A stretch of DNA of 64,000 nt, taken from the NCBI GenBank assembly GCA_002729695.1, contig PBYQ01000015.1, positions 124,001 to 188,000 of the forward strand. The letters run 5' to 3'. Position numbers and translations under genes: made by a program. Of this stretch, positions 7,832 to 15,799 are shown in pieces. Source of the DNA: Citromicrobium sp. Its GTDB lineage: Bacteria; Pseudomonadota; Alphaproteobacteria; Sphingomonadales; Sphingomonadaceae. Position 1 is the first letter of the stretch. Every line of letters begins with the position of its first letter. The notes below the pieces were generated by a model. It was given only the letters and a program-made list of their open reading frames with translations. It searched no databases and was not told the origin of the DNA.

Positions 7832-8998
7832 TCAGAACGACCGTGGCATCCCCAGCACGTGCTCGCCGACATAGCTCAGGATCAGGTTCGAACTGATCGG
7901 CGCGACTTGGTAGAGCCGCGTCTCGCGAAACTTGCGCTCGACATCGTATTCCGCCGCGAAGCCGAAGCCGCCGAAGGTCTGCATGCAGGCGTTGGCGGCT
8001 TTCCATGAGCTTTCGGCGGCGAGGTGCTTGGCCATGTTCGCTTCCGCCCCGCACGGCTGGCCCTCGTCGAACAGGCGGCATGCCTCGTAACGCATCAGGT
8101 CTGCCGCGCGCACTTCCGTGTAGGCTTGCGCGATGGGGAACTGGACGCCCTGGTTCTGGGCAATGGGCCGGTCGAAGACGATACGCTCGCTGCCATACTC
8201 CGCCGCCTTCTCGACGAACCAGTAGCCATCTCCGACGCACTCTGCCGCGATCAGCGCGCGTTCGGCGTTCAGCCCGTCGAGGATGTAGCGGAAGCCTTTG
8301 CCCTCTTCGCCAATCAGCGCGGATGCGGGCAGTTCGAGCCCATCGAAAAACACCTCGTTGGTCTCGTGGTTGACCATGTTGCGGATCGGGCGGATTTCCA
8401 TTCCGTTACCGATCGCGGCGTGCAGGTCGACGAGGAAGATCGAGAGCCCGTCGGACTTGCGCTGCACGTCGTCGCGCGGGGTGGTGCGGGCGAGCAGGAT
8501 CATCAGGTCCGAATGCTGGATCCGGCTGATCCATACCTTCTGCCCCTCGACCACGTAGGTATCGCCCTTGCGCACCGCGCGCGTCTTGAGGTCGGTGGTG
8601 TTGGTGCCGGCGGTCGGCTCGGTCACCGCCATGCTCTGCAGCCGCAGCGCGCCGCTGGCGATTTCGGGGAGGAACTTTGCTTTTTGCTCTGCGCTCCCGT
8701 GCCGCAGCAGCGTGTTCATGTTGTACATCTGCCCGTGGCACGCGCCCGAATTGCCGCCCGCCCGGTTGATCTCCTCCATGATGATGCTGGCTTCGGTCAG
8801 GCCCAGCCCCGCGCCGCCGAATTCCTCGGGGATCAGCGCGGCCATCCAGCCTTCCTTCGTCAGCGCCTCGACGAATTCTTCCGGGTACTCGCGCGCCTCG
8901 TCCTTCTCACGAAAATAGGCGTCGCCGAATCCGCGCACCAGCGCACGCACCGCATCGCGGATTTCGGGGTAGTCGGTGCGGGCGGCGGGAATGGGCAA
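7832..8998 (-). CDS. acyl-CoA dehydrogenase
   Basis: 388 residues. FAD-dependent alpha,beta-dehydrogenation of an acyl-CoA. N-terminal, middle and C-terminal ACAD domains are in order: EEFGGAGLG near residue 60, AVTEPTAGTN (FAD/substrate loop) about 125-135, VWISRIQHSD, then the C-terminal helical domain with AERALIAAE and MQTFGGFGFAAEYDVER. Chain specificity cannot be read. The start is TTG at 8998 with AGGA eight bases upstream. No fatty-acid genes adjoin it. Confidence 0.92.
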   Translation of the reverse strand: MPIPAARTDYPEIRDAVRALVRGFGDAYFREKDEAREYPEEFVEALTKEGWMAALIPEEFGGAGLGLTEASIIMEEINRAGGNSGACHGQMYNMNTLLRHGSAEQKAKFLPEIASGALRLQSMAVTEPTAGTNTTDLKTRAVRKGDTYVVEGQKVWISRIQHSDLMILLARTTPRDDVQRKSDGLSIFLVDLHAAIGNGMEIRPIRNMVNHETNEVFFDGLELPASALIGEEGKGFRYILDGLNAERALIAAECVGDGYWFVEKAAEYGSERIVFDRPIAQNQGVQFPIAQAYTEVRAADLMRYEACRLFDEGQPCGAEANMAKHLAAESSWKAANACMQTFGGFGFAAEYDVERKFRETRLYQVAPISSNLILSYVGEHVLGMPRSF

Positions 8999-9267
8999 GG
9001 CGGTTGGTCCTGTTGCGGCTGGGCCTAGGTCTTAGCCGGAAGATGCGGCGCGCGAAAAGCGTTGGTGCGCGTGCAGGGGCCCACGCAGGAGGCTCGACCC
9101 GTCCCTTCGACGCCTCGAACCATCGTAAATACGTGCATTTGTCAGGATCGGGCCGGAACCGCTCTCGATCAGGCGGCATTGGGTTGGCTCGTCAGTCGAC
9201 GTTCGTCACCACGCTGACGGGGGCTTCACACGCCGGTCTCTCATCAAGGGGCGACCGGCTCCACTCT

Positions 9268-9289
9268 CGCGGGCCAGTTTCGGCCCGCG
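9268..9289 (+). promoter_or_regulatory. 5' UTR hairpin before the OmpA-like gene
   Basis: CGCGGGCC (9268-9275), loop AGTTTC, GGCCCGCG (9282-9289): a perfect 8-bp GC stem 21 bases before the ATG at 9311. There is no T tract, so it is more likely an mRNA-stabilising or translation-tuning stem, as in ompA leaders, than a terminator. The rest of the 312-base gap 8999-9310 shows no gene. Confidence 0.5.
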
Positions 9290-9310
9290 GGCAAAATCGA
9301 TGGAGTCGCA

Positions 9311-10216
9311 ATGATGAAAAGCACTTTTACTTCCACCTTCACCACCACCAAAGCCGCGCTCGTCTGCGGGATCGCAGCCTTTGCCCTGCCGGCGAGCGTC
9401 TCGGCGCAGGAGCAATGGTCGCAGCCCTACGAAGAGACCACGCTGACCGTTACCGGCAATCTGCCCGCCGATATCTCCGGCCTGCCCGAAGGGCCCGAGA
9501 TCGACGGGTTCATCTCCGCGCGCAGCGACAACCGCATCCAGGTGACGACGGCGGACGGATCGAAGACCGTCGTGTTCGTGGCCGATGGAACCGAGATCAA
9601 GGCGCGCGGCGGCTTCCTCGGCCTGGGGCGCACCTCGCTCGAGGACGACCAGCTCTATAACGGCGTGCCGGTGACCGTGCGCACCGTGCAGTGGGACGAT
9701 GGCCTGATCGCGCAGCGGATCAGCATGAAGAGCAGCGATCTGAAGACCGCGGCGATGATCCAGCGCGGGACCGAGCAGGGCTTCGCCGAACAGACCGCCG
9801 CGACCGAGGCGCTGCGCGGGCGCGTGGCCGATATCGACAATTACAACGTGAAGGGCACGACCAACGTCTATTTCGACACCGGCAAGTACGCGCTGTCGGG
9901 TCAGGCGCAGGCCCAGCTGTGCGGTGCCGCCGCGCAGGCAGACCAGATGGACAACGCGCTGCTGCTGGTGGTCGGCTACACCGACTCGACCGGCAGCTAC
10001 GAGATCAATCAGGATCTGAGCGAGAAGCGCGCCGAGCGGGTGGTCAACTACCTCCAGCAGCAGTGCGGCTGGAAGCCGTACCGCATGCTGACCCCCACCG
10101 GCATGGCCGAGGCCGACCCGGCGGCGGATAACACCACCGATTACGGCAGGCAGCAGAACCGCCGCGTGGCGGTGAACATCCTCGTCAGCAAGGTCGTCGA
10201 CGGAATGGGTGGCTGA
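9311..10216 (+). CDS. OmpA-family outer-membrane/periplasmic protein
   Basis: 301 residues. A signal peptide (about 1-29, ending ASVSAQ) is followed by a beta-rich domain (about 40-145) resembling a DUF5666-like OB fold (VTGNLPADISG; FISARSDNRIQVTTADG), then a C-terminal OmpA peptidoglycan-binding domain (about 185-295; VYFDTGKYALSGQAQ, GYTDSTGSYEINQDLSEKRA, NRRVAV). There is no obvious eight-strand barrel, so it is probably a periplasmic or outer-membrane-associated peptidoglycan anchor. GGAG lies 6 bases before the ATG. A terminator-like stem follows. Confidence 0.88.
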   Translation: MMKSTFTSTFTTTKAALVCGIAAFALPASVSAQEQWSQPYEETTLTVTGNLPADISGLPEGPEIDGFISARSDNRIQVTTADGSKTVVFVADGTEIKARGGFLGLGRTSLEDDQLYNGVPVTVRTVQWDDGLIAQRISMKSSDLKTAAMIQRGTEQGFAEQTAATEALRGRVADIDNYNVKGTTNVYFDTGKYALSGQAQAQLCGAAAQADQMDNALLLVVGYTDSTGSYEINQDLSEKRAERVVNYLQQQCGWKPYRMLTPTGMAEADPAADNTTDYGRQQNRRVAVNILVSKVVDGMGG

Positions 10217-10227
10217 TAGATCGAGGG

Positions 10228-10250
10228 GGGGCGAACGGTCCGCCCCTTCT
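10228..10250 (+). terminator. probable terminator after the OmpA-like gene
   Basis: GGGGCG (10228-10233), 7-base loop, CGCCCC (10241-10246), then TTCT. It is 12 bases after the stop codon. The T tract is short, so this is moderate evidence. Confidence 0.5.
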
Positions 10251-10261
10251 TCCTTCCTCCC

Positions 10262-10293
10262 TCGTCATCCCCGCGAAGGCGGGGATCCCGCTT
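10262..10293 (+). repeat. REP-like element, left copy
   Basis: A 32-base element beginning TCGTCATCCCCGCGAAGG and ending ATCCCGCTT. Internally it is a palindrome (CCCCGC GAA GGCGGGG). The reverse complement of 10598-10629 matches it at 30 of 32 bases. It lies 10 bases from the stop of the GIY-YIG gene. Confidence 0.85.
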
Positions 10294-10303
10294 TCCTTAA
10301 GTC

Positions 10304-10591
10304 TCACAGGATATCCCCGAACCGGTCGAGCCAGTCCGGGTTCTGCTCCTCGATCAGGCGGATCTTCCACTCGCGCCGCCACTTCTTCAACGCCTTCTCG
10401 CGCGCGATCGCATCCTCGATCCGGTCATGGTGCTCGGCGTGGACGAGGCGGGTGAGGCCGTAGCGCTTAACGAAGTCCGAGCCGTCGCCGGTGCTGTGCT
10501 GTTGGATGCGTGTTGCGAGGTCAGCTGTCACGCCGATGTAGATCGTCCCGCGATAGCGGTCGGTCATGAGGTAGACCCAGCCGCCCTTCAT
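10304..10591 (-). CDS. single-domain GIY-YIG nuclease family protein
   Basis: 95 residues, a single UPF0213/YhbQ-like GIY-YIG domain. Family marks: GGWVYLMTDR, then the GIY-equivalent TIYIGVT, DLATRIQQH (catalytic Arg), HHDRIEDAIAREKALKKWRR (metal-binding Glu region) and the closing NPDW. Such stand-alone proteins are predicted DNA endonucleases of uncertain role. The gene is tightly framed by inverted copies of a REP-like element, 10 bases beyond the stop and 6 bases before the start. This leaves no room for a normal Shine-Dalgarno outside the repeat. Confidence 0.9.
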   Translation of the reverse strand: MKGGWVYLMTDRYRGTIYIGVTADLATRIQQHSTGDGSDFVKRYGLTRLVHAEHHDRIEDAIAREKALKKWRREWKIRLIEEQNPDWLDRFGDIL

Positions 10592-10597
10592 TCAATT

Positions 10598-10629
10598 AAG
10601 CGGGACCCCCGCCTTCGCGGGGGTGACGA
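10598..10629 (-). repeat. REP-like element, right (inverted) copy
   Basis: AAGCGGGACCCCCGCC then TTCGCGGGGGTGACGA. It is the inverted counterpart of 10262-10293 (30 of 32 bases). It ends 21 bases before the phoH stop at 10651 and begins 6 bases upstream of the GIY-YIG start. Confidence 0.85.
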
Positions 10630-10650
10630 AGGGGAGGGAGAGCGGCGAAA

Positions 10651-11694
10651 CTACTCCCCTGTCCCCTCGTACGCATCCACGATCCGCCCCACGATCGGGT
10701 GGCGGACCACGTCGGCGCTGGTGAAGCGGATCGTGCCGAAGCCTTCGATCCCCTCCAGCTTCTCGACCGCGTCGGCGAGGCCGCTCATGCGGTCGCCGCC
10801 GGGGATGTCGACCTGCCGGGGGTCGCCCGCGATCACCATCCGGCTGTTCTGGCCGAAGCGGGTGAGGAACATCTTCATCTGCTCGCGCGTGGTGTTCTGC
10901 GCTTCGTCGAGGATCACGAACGCGTCGGCCAGCGTGCGCCCGCGCATGAAGGCGATGGGCGCGATCTCGATCACGCCGCTGGCGATGTGCCGCTCCACCT
11001 GTTCGGGCGGCATGCAGTCGTATAGCGCGTCGTAGAGCGGGCGCAGGAAGGGATCGACCTTCTCCTTCATGTCGCCGGGCAGGAAGCCGATCTTCTCGCC
11101 CGCTTCCACCGCCGGACGGCTGAGGATCAGCCGCTGCACGCTGCCGCTGGTCAGCTGCGCGACCGCCTGCGCCACCGCGAGGTAGGTCTTGCCCGTGCCT
11201 GCGGGGCCGAGCGCGAAGATGATGTCGTCGCGGCTCAAGGACCGCATGTAGTGTGCCTGCACCGCGCTCCTCGGCACGATCGTCTTGCGGCGGGTGCGGA
11301 TCATGATCGGCGGGCCGTCGTCCTCGCCCGCGCGGCGGCCCTCGATGATCCCGTCGAGCGTGGGTTCGTTGGTCATCGCGATGATCGCCTCGATCGCGCC
11401 TTCGTCCAGATCCTGCCCCATGGCCAGCTTGTCGTACATCGACTGAAGAACGTCGCGCGCGCGGGCGACCGAATCCTCCGGCCCCTCGATCATCACCTTG
11501 TCGCCGCGGGCGGAGATGAACACCGACAGGCGGTTTTCCACCTGCACCAGGTTGGCATCGAACTGGCCGAATAGCGGGACCAGCAGCGACTGGTTCTCGA
11601 AATTCATCTCGGCCCGTGCGCGGCGTACCTCGCGCTGGGGGTGCGGTGGCGGGGAAAGCCGGGGCTCTCCGGCGCGGGATGGTCTGCGGCCCAT
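10651..11694 (-). CDS. phoH: PhoH family ATPase
   Basis: 347 residues from ATG 11694, which has AAGGAG upstream; the frame extends to 11820 but the extra part is not conserved. An N-terminal KH-like region (about 25-120) is followed by the PhoH ATPase domain with Walker A GPAGTGKT (about 165-172), Walker B FVILDEAQN and the arginine region near DPRQVDIP. PhoH/YbeZ is thought to work with YbeY in RNA/ribosome metabolism and normally sits beside ybeY. Here it is separated from ybeY by unrelated genes. Confidence 0.93.
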   Translation of the reverse strand: MGRRPSRAGEPRLSPPPHPQREVRRARAEMNFENQSLLVPLFGQFDANLVQVENRLSVFISARGDKVMIEGPEDSVARARDVLQSMYDKLAMGQDLDEGAIEAIIAMTNEPTLDGIIEGRRAGEDDGPPIMIRTRRKTIVPRSAVQAHYMRSLSRDDIIFALGPAGTGKTYLAVAQAVAQLTSGSVQRLILSRPAVEAGEKIGFLPGDMKEKVDPFLRPLYDALYDCMPPEQVERHIASGVIEIAPIAFMRGRTLADAFVILDEAQNTTREQMKMFLTRFGQNSRMVIAGDPRQVDIPGGDRMSGLADAVEKLEGIEGFGTIRFTSADVVRHPIVGRIVDAYEGTGE

Positions 11695-11930
11695 GCGTCT
11701 CCTTGGCAAAAGGGTGTTGCGAGTCGTGAATGTAAGCTGCCTTCGGGGGGAGGCAAGCGCGGCGCCATCGGCACGGTGGAAAGTCATCGCGCTGTCACCT
11801 GTGGGCATCCCGATACACACCGCGACAATTTTACGGCCAAGATGAACGCGTCTGCGGGGCGGTTGTTCATGTAAACGGCGCTATTTATGAATGTGTGCTC
11901 GATCGGGGCATGTTTTGTGGAGTAACCGAA

Positions 11931-12458
11931 ATGCGTAATGTCGTGATTCTGGCGGTTGCCGCAGGGCTTGTCCTGCCCACCGCCGCCTATGCCAAACCCG
12001 CCAACGAAAGCCGCCAGCAGGCGCGGATCGAAGCCAGGGTCGATGCCCGCGCCGACGCGCGTCAGGACCGCCGGGACGACCGCCGCGACGCGCGACAGGA
12101 CCGTCGCGAGGACCGCCGGGAATATCGCCAGGACCGGCGCGAAGATCGCCGCGACTACCGGCAGGCCCAGCGGCAGAACTACCGCGACTGGCGGGCCTAC
12201 CGACAGGCCGAACGCAACGCCTTCCGGCGCGGTGCCTACGTCGCCCCGCGCGGGCTACGCTATCGCCCGGTGCGGGCCGGTGCGCGGCTGAACTCGAACC
12301 TCTTCTGGGGTTCGCGCTACTGGATCAACGCGCACGACTATTACCTGCCGCAGCCGCGCTACGGCTACCAGCGCTACATCCGCTACGGCAACGACGTGCT
12401 GCTGATCGACACCCGCAACGGGCGCGTCATCACGGTCTACAGCAGCTTCTTCTGGTGA
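11931..12458 (+). CDS. RcnB-like periplasmic protein with Arg/Asp repeats
   Basis: 175 residues. A signal peptide (1-about 20, ending AYAKPAN) leads to a low-complexity stretch (about 25-95) of DRR/RQDRRDD/REDRRDYR repeats, then a compact C-terminal RcnB domain (about 115-170) with YWINAHDYYLPQP and GRVITVYSSFFW. RcnB in E. coli is a periplasmic nickel/cobalt homeostasis protein; sphingomonad relatives share only the C-terminal domain and their role is unknown. ATG 11931 follows GGAG. A clear terminator follows at 12467. Confidence 0.85.
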   Translation: MRNVVILAVAAGLVLPTAAYAKPANESRQQARIEARVDARADARQDRRDDRRDARQDRREDRREYRQDRREDRRDYRQAQRQNYRDWRAYRQAERNAFRRGAYVAPRGLRYRPVRAGARLNSNLFWGSRYWINAHDYYLPQPRYGYQRYIRYGNDVLLIDTRNGRVITVYSSFFW

Positions 12459-12466
12459 CGGAGCAA

Positions 12467-12501
12467 GGACGCCCGGTCTTCGGTCGGGCGTCCCATTTTT
12501 T
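12467..12501 (+). terminator. intrinsic terminator after the RcnB-like gene
   Basis: GGACGCCCG (12467-12475), 9-base loop, CGGGCGTCC (12485-12493), then CA and six T (12496-12501). A 9-bp perfect stem 8 bases after the stop. Confidence 0.93.
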
Positions 12502-12543
12502 ACGGGGGCTGCCCCTGACAAGCGCCCTCCCGATACCTAGATT

Positions 12544-13056
12544 ATGGGCATGCGGAACGTTGCCCTTATGATGATTGCCCCGCTGTCTGTCGCGGCAGCG
12601 ATGATCCCCAGCGCGTCTGCCGCAGCCGACGATGACAACTTCGGCCCCGAAAAACTGGCTGCGATGAAAAAGATCGAGGCCGAGCATGGCCCGCTTGCCG
12701 CGGCGCCGGAAAGGTTTGCCGAGGTCGATCTCGACGGCGACGGGTCGCCCGAAATCATTGGCTACATCCGCTCTCCAGAAACCTGCGGCAGCGGCGGGTG
12801 TACGCTGATGGTCTTCGACATGAAGGGCGGCAAACTTGCCCAGATCGGGCGCATTCCTGCATCCCGCCTTCCTGTGAGTATCTATCCCGAAAGCCACGGC
12901 GGCTTTCGCGATCTCGGCGTGACGACCGCAGGCGGCGGCTATGGCTCCGCCATCAGGCGGGTGCCCTTTACCGGGAGCAGCTACGCCCCGAGTGCGTGGG
13001 ACGATACGACCGCCAAGGAACGGCGCCACGGGACCGTTGTGCTGAGAGACCGGTAA
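12544..13056 (+). CDS. secreted protein of unknown function with an EF-hand-like DxDGDG loop
   Basis: 170 residues. A signal peptide (about 1-27, cleavage after ASA) precedes a mature domain containing FAEVDLDGDGSPEIIGYI, a Ca2+-binding-like loop as in FG-GAP/VCBS repeats, and a Cys pair (TCGSGGCTL). I do not recognise a named family. ATG 12544 or 12550 may be used; neither has a strong ribosome site. It lies between rcnB and miaB, facing miaB tail-to-tail, 13 bases apart. Confidence 0.65.
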   Translation: MGMRNVALMMIAPLSVAAAMIPSASAAADDDNFGPEKLAAMKKIEAEHGPLAAAPERFAEVDLDGDGSPEIIGYIRSPETCGSGGCTLMVFDMKGGKLAQIGRIPASRLPVSIYPESHGGFRDLGVTTAGGGYGSAIRRVPFTGSSYAPSAWDDTTAKERRHGTVVLRDR

Positions 13057-13069
13057 GGCGTGGCTGCAC

Positions 13070-14410
13070 TCAGGCCGGTGCGTGCGCGCGAACCGGTGCG
13101 CCGCGCAGCGAGTTCGGCCCGGCCTCTTCCAGCGTGACCTGCACGAGATCGCCGATCTTGACTGCCTCGTCTTCGAAAAACACCGATTGCAGCCAGGGCG
13201 ACTTGCCGAGCCACTGGCCGGGCAGCTTGCCCTTGCGCTCCACGAGCACTTCGCAAGTTTTGCCAACGCTGGCGGTGTTGAACGCGTGCTGGTCGCGGTT
13301 GAGGCGATCCTGCAGGCGGGCGAGGCGATCCTTCATCACGTCCGCCGCAACCTGACCGTCCATCCCCGCAGCGGGCGTGCCGGGGCGGGGCGAGTACTTG
13401 AAGCTGAACGCCTGCGCGTACCGGATTTCGTCGACCACCTTCAGCGTGTCCTCGAACTCGGCCTCGGTCTCCCCCGGGAAGCCGACGATGAAATCGCCGC
13501 TCAATGCCAGATCGGGCCGCGCGGCGCGGAAGCGTTCGAGCAGCCGGAGATAGCTTTCGACCGTGTGGCTGCGATTCATCGCCTTGAGCACGCGGTTGTT
13601 GCCCGCCTGCACCGGCAGGTGGAGGAAGGGCATCAGCTTCTCGACCTCGCCATGCGCGGCGATGATCTCCTCATCCATGTCCGCCGGGTGGCTGGTGGTG
13701 TAGCGGATGCGCCCGAGCCCGTCGATTTTCGCCAGCTCGCGGACCAGCCCGGCGAGCCCGGTGCGGTGGCCCTTGGCGTCCTCGCCCGACCACGCGCTGA
13801 CGTTCTGACCGAGCAGCGTTATCTCGCGCGCGCCGCCTTCGACCAGACGCTGCGCCTCGGCGATCAGCTCGGCAAAGGGACGGCTGATCTCCGCGCCGCG
13901 CGTGTAGGGCACCACGCAATAGGTGCAGAACTTGTCGCACCCTTCCTGAATGGTGAGAAACGCAGCGGGCGGCGCGGTGCGGCGCTGCGGGAGCCCTGCG
14001 AACTTCGCCTCCGCGGCCAGGTCCATCTCGGTCGTGCGCTGGCCGGAGACCGCGCGTTCGAGCATCGCGGGCAGGTTCTGGTACGCCTGCGGGCCGACCA
14101 CCATACTGACGGCGGGCGCGCGGGCCATGATCTCTTCCCCCTCGGCCTGCGCGACGCAGCCCGCGACCGCGATCAGCGGCGAAGAGCCATCCTCGCGCCG
14201 GAGCCGGCCGATGTCCGAATAGACCTTCTCGGTCGCCTTCTCGCGGATGTGGCAGGTGTTGAGCACCACCAGATCCGCCTCCTCGCCCTCGGGCGCAGGG
14301 CTGATGCCCTGCGCAGCGAGCAGCTCGCCCATCCGCTCGCCATCATAGACGTTCATCTGGCAGCCGAAGCTCTTGACCCGGTAGGTCCTGGGGGGAGTCG
14401 TGGGTTTCAT
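13070..14410 (-). CDS. miaB: tRNA-2-methylthio-N6-dimethylallyladenosine synthase MiaB
   Basis: 446 residues from ATG 14410. It is a radical-SAM methylthiotransferase that modifies i6A37 of tRNAs reading UNN codons. UPF0004 domain (about 8-115, KSFGCQMN and two further cluster Cys in NTCHIREKA and VAGCVAQ), radical SAM CDKFCTYC (about 155-162), and a C-terminal TRAM domain (about 375-440; VLVERKG). The frame opens to 14527, but MKPTTPPRTYRVKSFGCQ is the natural start. It is part of the minus-strand conserved cluster with phoH/ybeY. Confidence 0.95.
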   Translation of the reverse strand: MKPTTPPRTYRVKSFGCQMNVYDGERMGELLAAQGISPAPEGEEADLVVLNTCHIREKATEKVYSDIGRLRREDGSSPLIAVAGCVAQAEGEEIMARAPAVSMVVGPQAYQNLPAMLERAVSGQRTTEMDLAAEAKFAGLPQRRTAPPAAFLTIQEGCDKFCTYCVVPYTRGAEISRPFAELIAEAQRLVEGGAREITLLGQNVSAWSGEDAKGHRTGLAGLVRELAKIDGLGRIRYTTSHPADMDEEIIAAHGEVEKLMPFLHLPVQAGNNRVLKAMNRSHTVESYLRLLERFRAARPDLALSGDFIVGFPGETEAEFEDTLKVVDEIRYAQAFSFKYSPRPGTPAAGMDGQVAADVMKDRLARLQDRLNRDQHAFNTASVGKTCEVLVERKGKLPGQWLGKSPWLQSVFFEDEAVKIGDLVQVTLEEAGPNSLRGAPVRAHAPA

Positions 14411-14445
14411 GGAGGCGGCGCGTGTACTGCATTGCGCCGCGCGCT

Positions 14446-15054
14446 TCAATCGTCCGCCGCTGCCTCCGCTTCGATCCGGTAATGGATCGGCCGGAAGCTG
14501 CCGCCGTTCGAGGCATAGGCCGAACACGCCGTGAGTCCGATCACCAGGTCCATATGCGCCCGGAAGCGCACGGCCTCGCCCGGCTTGCTAGTCGGTGGAT
14601 CAACCGAGAGCGAGCCCGAGCCGCCATCGACCGGCACGTTCATAAAGACGTTGAATGCGGTGGGAATCGCATCGCGTTCGATCCCGTAGGGCGCCAGCGC
14701 CGCTTCGAGGTTGCCCATGCATCCGCGATGGACCGGCTTGTCGGAGTAGAAGTGGCGGAAGGTATCCTCGCTGCACGGGGTCAGCAGGTAGTCGTGCTGG
14801 CCTAGGCTATCGTCCTCGATCGTCAGCATAACGTTCGACCGGTTGGACCACAGGCGATTGCCTTTGGTGAGGCGGATCGTCTCCTCGTAGTCGAAGGTGC
14901 GTCCGTTCGACATCACTTCGCGCACATCGTCGCGCACGAAGGCGATCATGTCGGACACCTGCGACCCCTGCGGGTCGATCACGGTGAAGGCTTCGCCCTT
15001 TTTCACCACGAAGGCCGCGCCGCTGCGGGGCGGGATTTCGATCGTCTGGCTCAT
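14446..15054 (-). CDS. DUF1989 (urea carboxylase-associated) family protein
   Basis: 202 residues. DUF1989 cupin-like fold: IPPRSGAAFVVKKGEAFTVI, GSQVSDMIAF, then TPCSEDTFRHFY and NVFMNVPVDGGG-like metal/ligand segments and PGEAVRFRAHMDLVIGLTACS. Family members accompany urea/guanidine carboxylase systems, and some are guanidine carboxylase subunits. There is no urea carboxylase or allophanate hydrolase here. Its ATG overlaps the stop of the upstream YqcI/YcgG gene by four bases (ATGA), so the two are translationally coupled and probably serve one reaction sequence. Confidence 0.88.
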   Translation of the reverse strand: MSQTIEIPPRSGAAFVVKKGEAFTVIDPQGSQVSDMIAFVRDDVREVMSNGRTFDYEETIRLTKGNRLWSNRSNVMLTIEDDSLGQHDYLLTPCSEDTFRHFYSDKPVHRGCMGNLEAALAPYGIERDAIPTAFNVFMNVPVDGGSGSLSVDPPTSKPGEAVRFRAHMDLVIGLTACSAYASNGGSFRPIHYRIEAEAAADD

Positions 15055-15719
15055 GTGCGCCCCCTGAACGGGCAGGCCCAGTCCTCTTCGACCGCGCGCC
15101 CGCTATATTGCCTCGCCTCGCTGCTCTCGCCATGCCGGGCGAGCATCGGGTTGATATCGCCCGCGAGCGAGACATCGCGATCGAGGATACGCTGCCGCAT
15201 CCGCTCGTACACCCCGCTGTTGCGCAGCCACTCGAATTGCTTGTGCAGGTTGAACACCAGCGAAGGCTTGGGGAAGCGGCGCGCCGGGCGCGAGGCATTG
15301 GGGTGCAGCCCCACGACGAAAAACGCCTGCCCGCCGAAGCTGAGCGAGAAATCGGGCTCGGCCGGATTGCTGCTTACGGTAGGGTCCGGCTTTTGCGAGA
15401 GCCACTCGTCCTTGTCCGACAGCGATTGAATGCGTTCCCACATCGCCTGCTCGAACCGCACCTCGTCCAGATCGAGCGGACCGTCGAAGATCACCACAAG
15501 GCTGCGCAGCTGGTCGGGCGGAAGATCGCGCTTGGCCCAGTGCATCAGCGCTTCGTGGATCTTGAGGTCGTTCCACGCGCTGGTGAGGTCGCGCGCGAGC
15601 ACGAACTCCATGTTGCCTGTCGCGAGCGCAGACTTGGCCCCCACGCAGGGGAAGTCGCGGCCCTTGATCACGGTTTCGAATTGTTCGACGCGTTGGTCGA
15701 TAAGAGTGTCGGCATCCAT
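15051..15719 (-). CDS. YqcI/YcgG family protein (GntA-like heme N-hydroxylase)
   Basis: 222 residues from ATG 15719. YqcI/YcgG marks: FPCVGAKSAL (about 23-32), the central FGGQAFFVVGLHPNASRPARRFP and the C-terminal WACPF with the conserved Cys. The family includes GntA of guanitoxin biosynthesis, a heme-dependent enzyme that N-hydroxylates a guanidino amino acid. Assignment to that reaction is inference; what is seen is family membership and coupling with DUF1989. The pair is inserted between plsC and miaB, and the frame was separated by eye from an in-frame upstream extension that overlaps plsC. Confidence 0.85.
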   Translation of the reverse strand: MDADTLIDQRVEQFETVIKGRDFPCVGAKSALATGNMEFVLARDLTSAWNDLKIHEALMHWAKRDLPPDQLRSLVVIFDGPLDLDEVRFEQAMWERIQSLSDKDEWLSQKPDPTVSSNPAEPDFSLSFGGQAFFVVGLHPNASRPARRFPKPSLVFNLHKQFEWLRNSGVYERMRQRILDRDVSLAGDINPMLARHGESSEARQYSGRAVEEDWACPFRGRT

Positions 15720-15799
15720 AGAAGGCACAACAGGCGCGCCTCGTGGGCGGCGCCTGAACAAACCTTCACTAAGATTGCAGTGCGGAGCCGATGCCCCGA

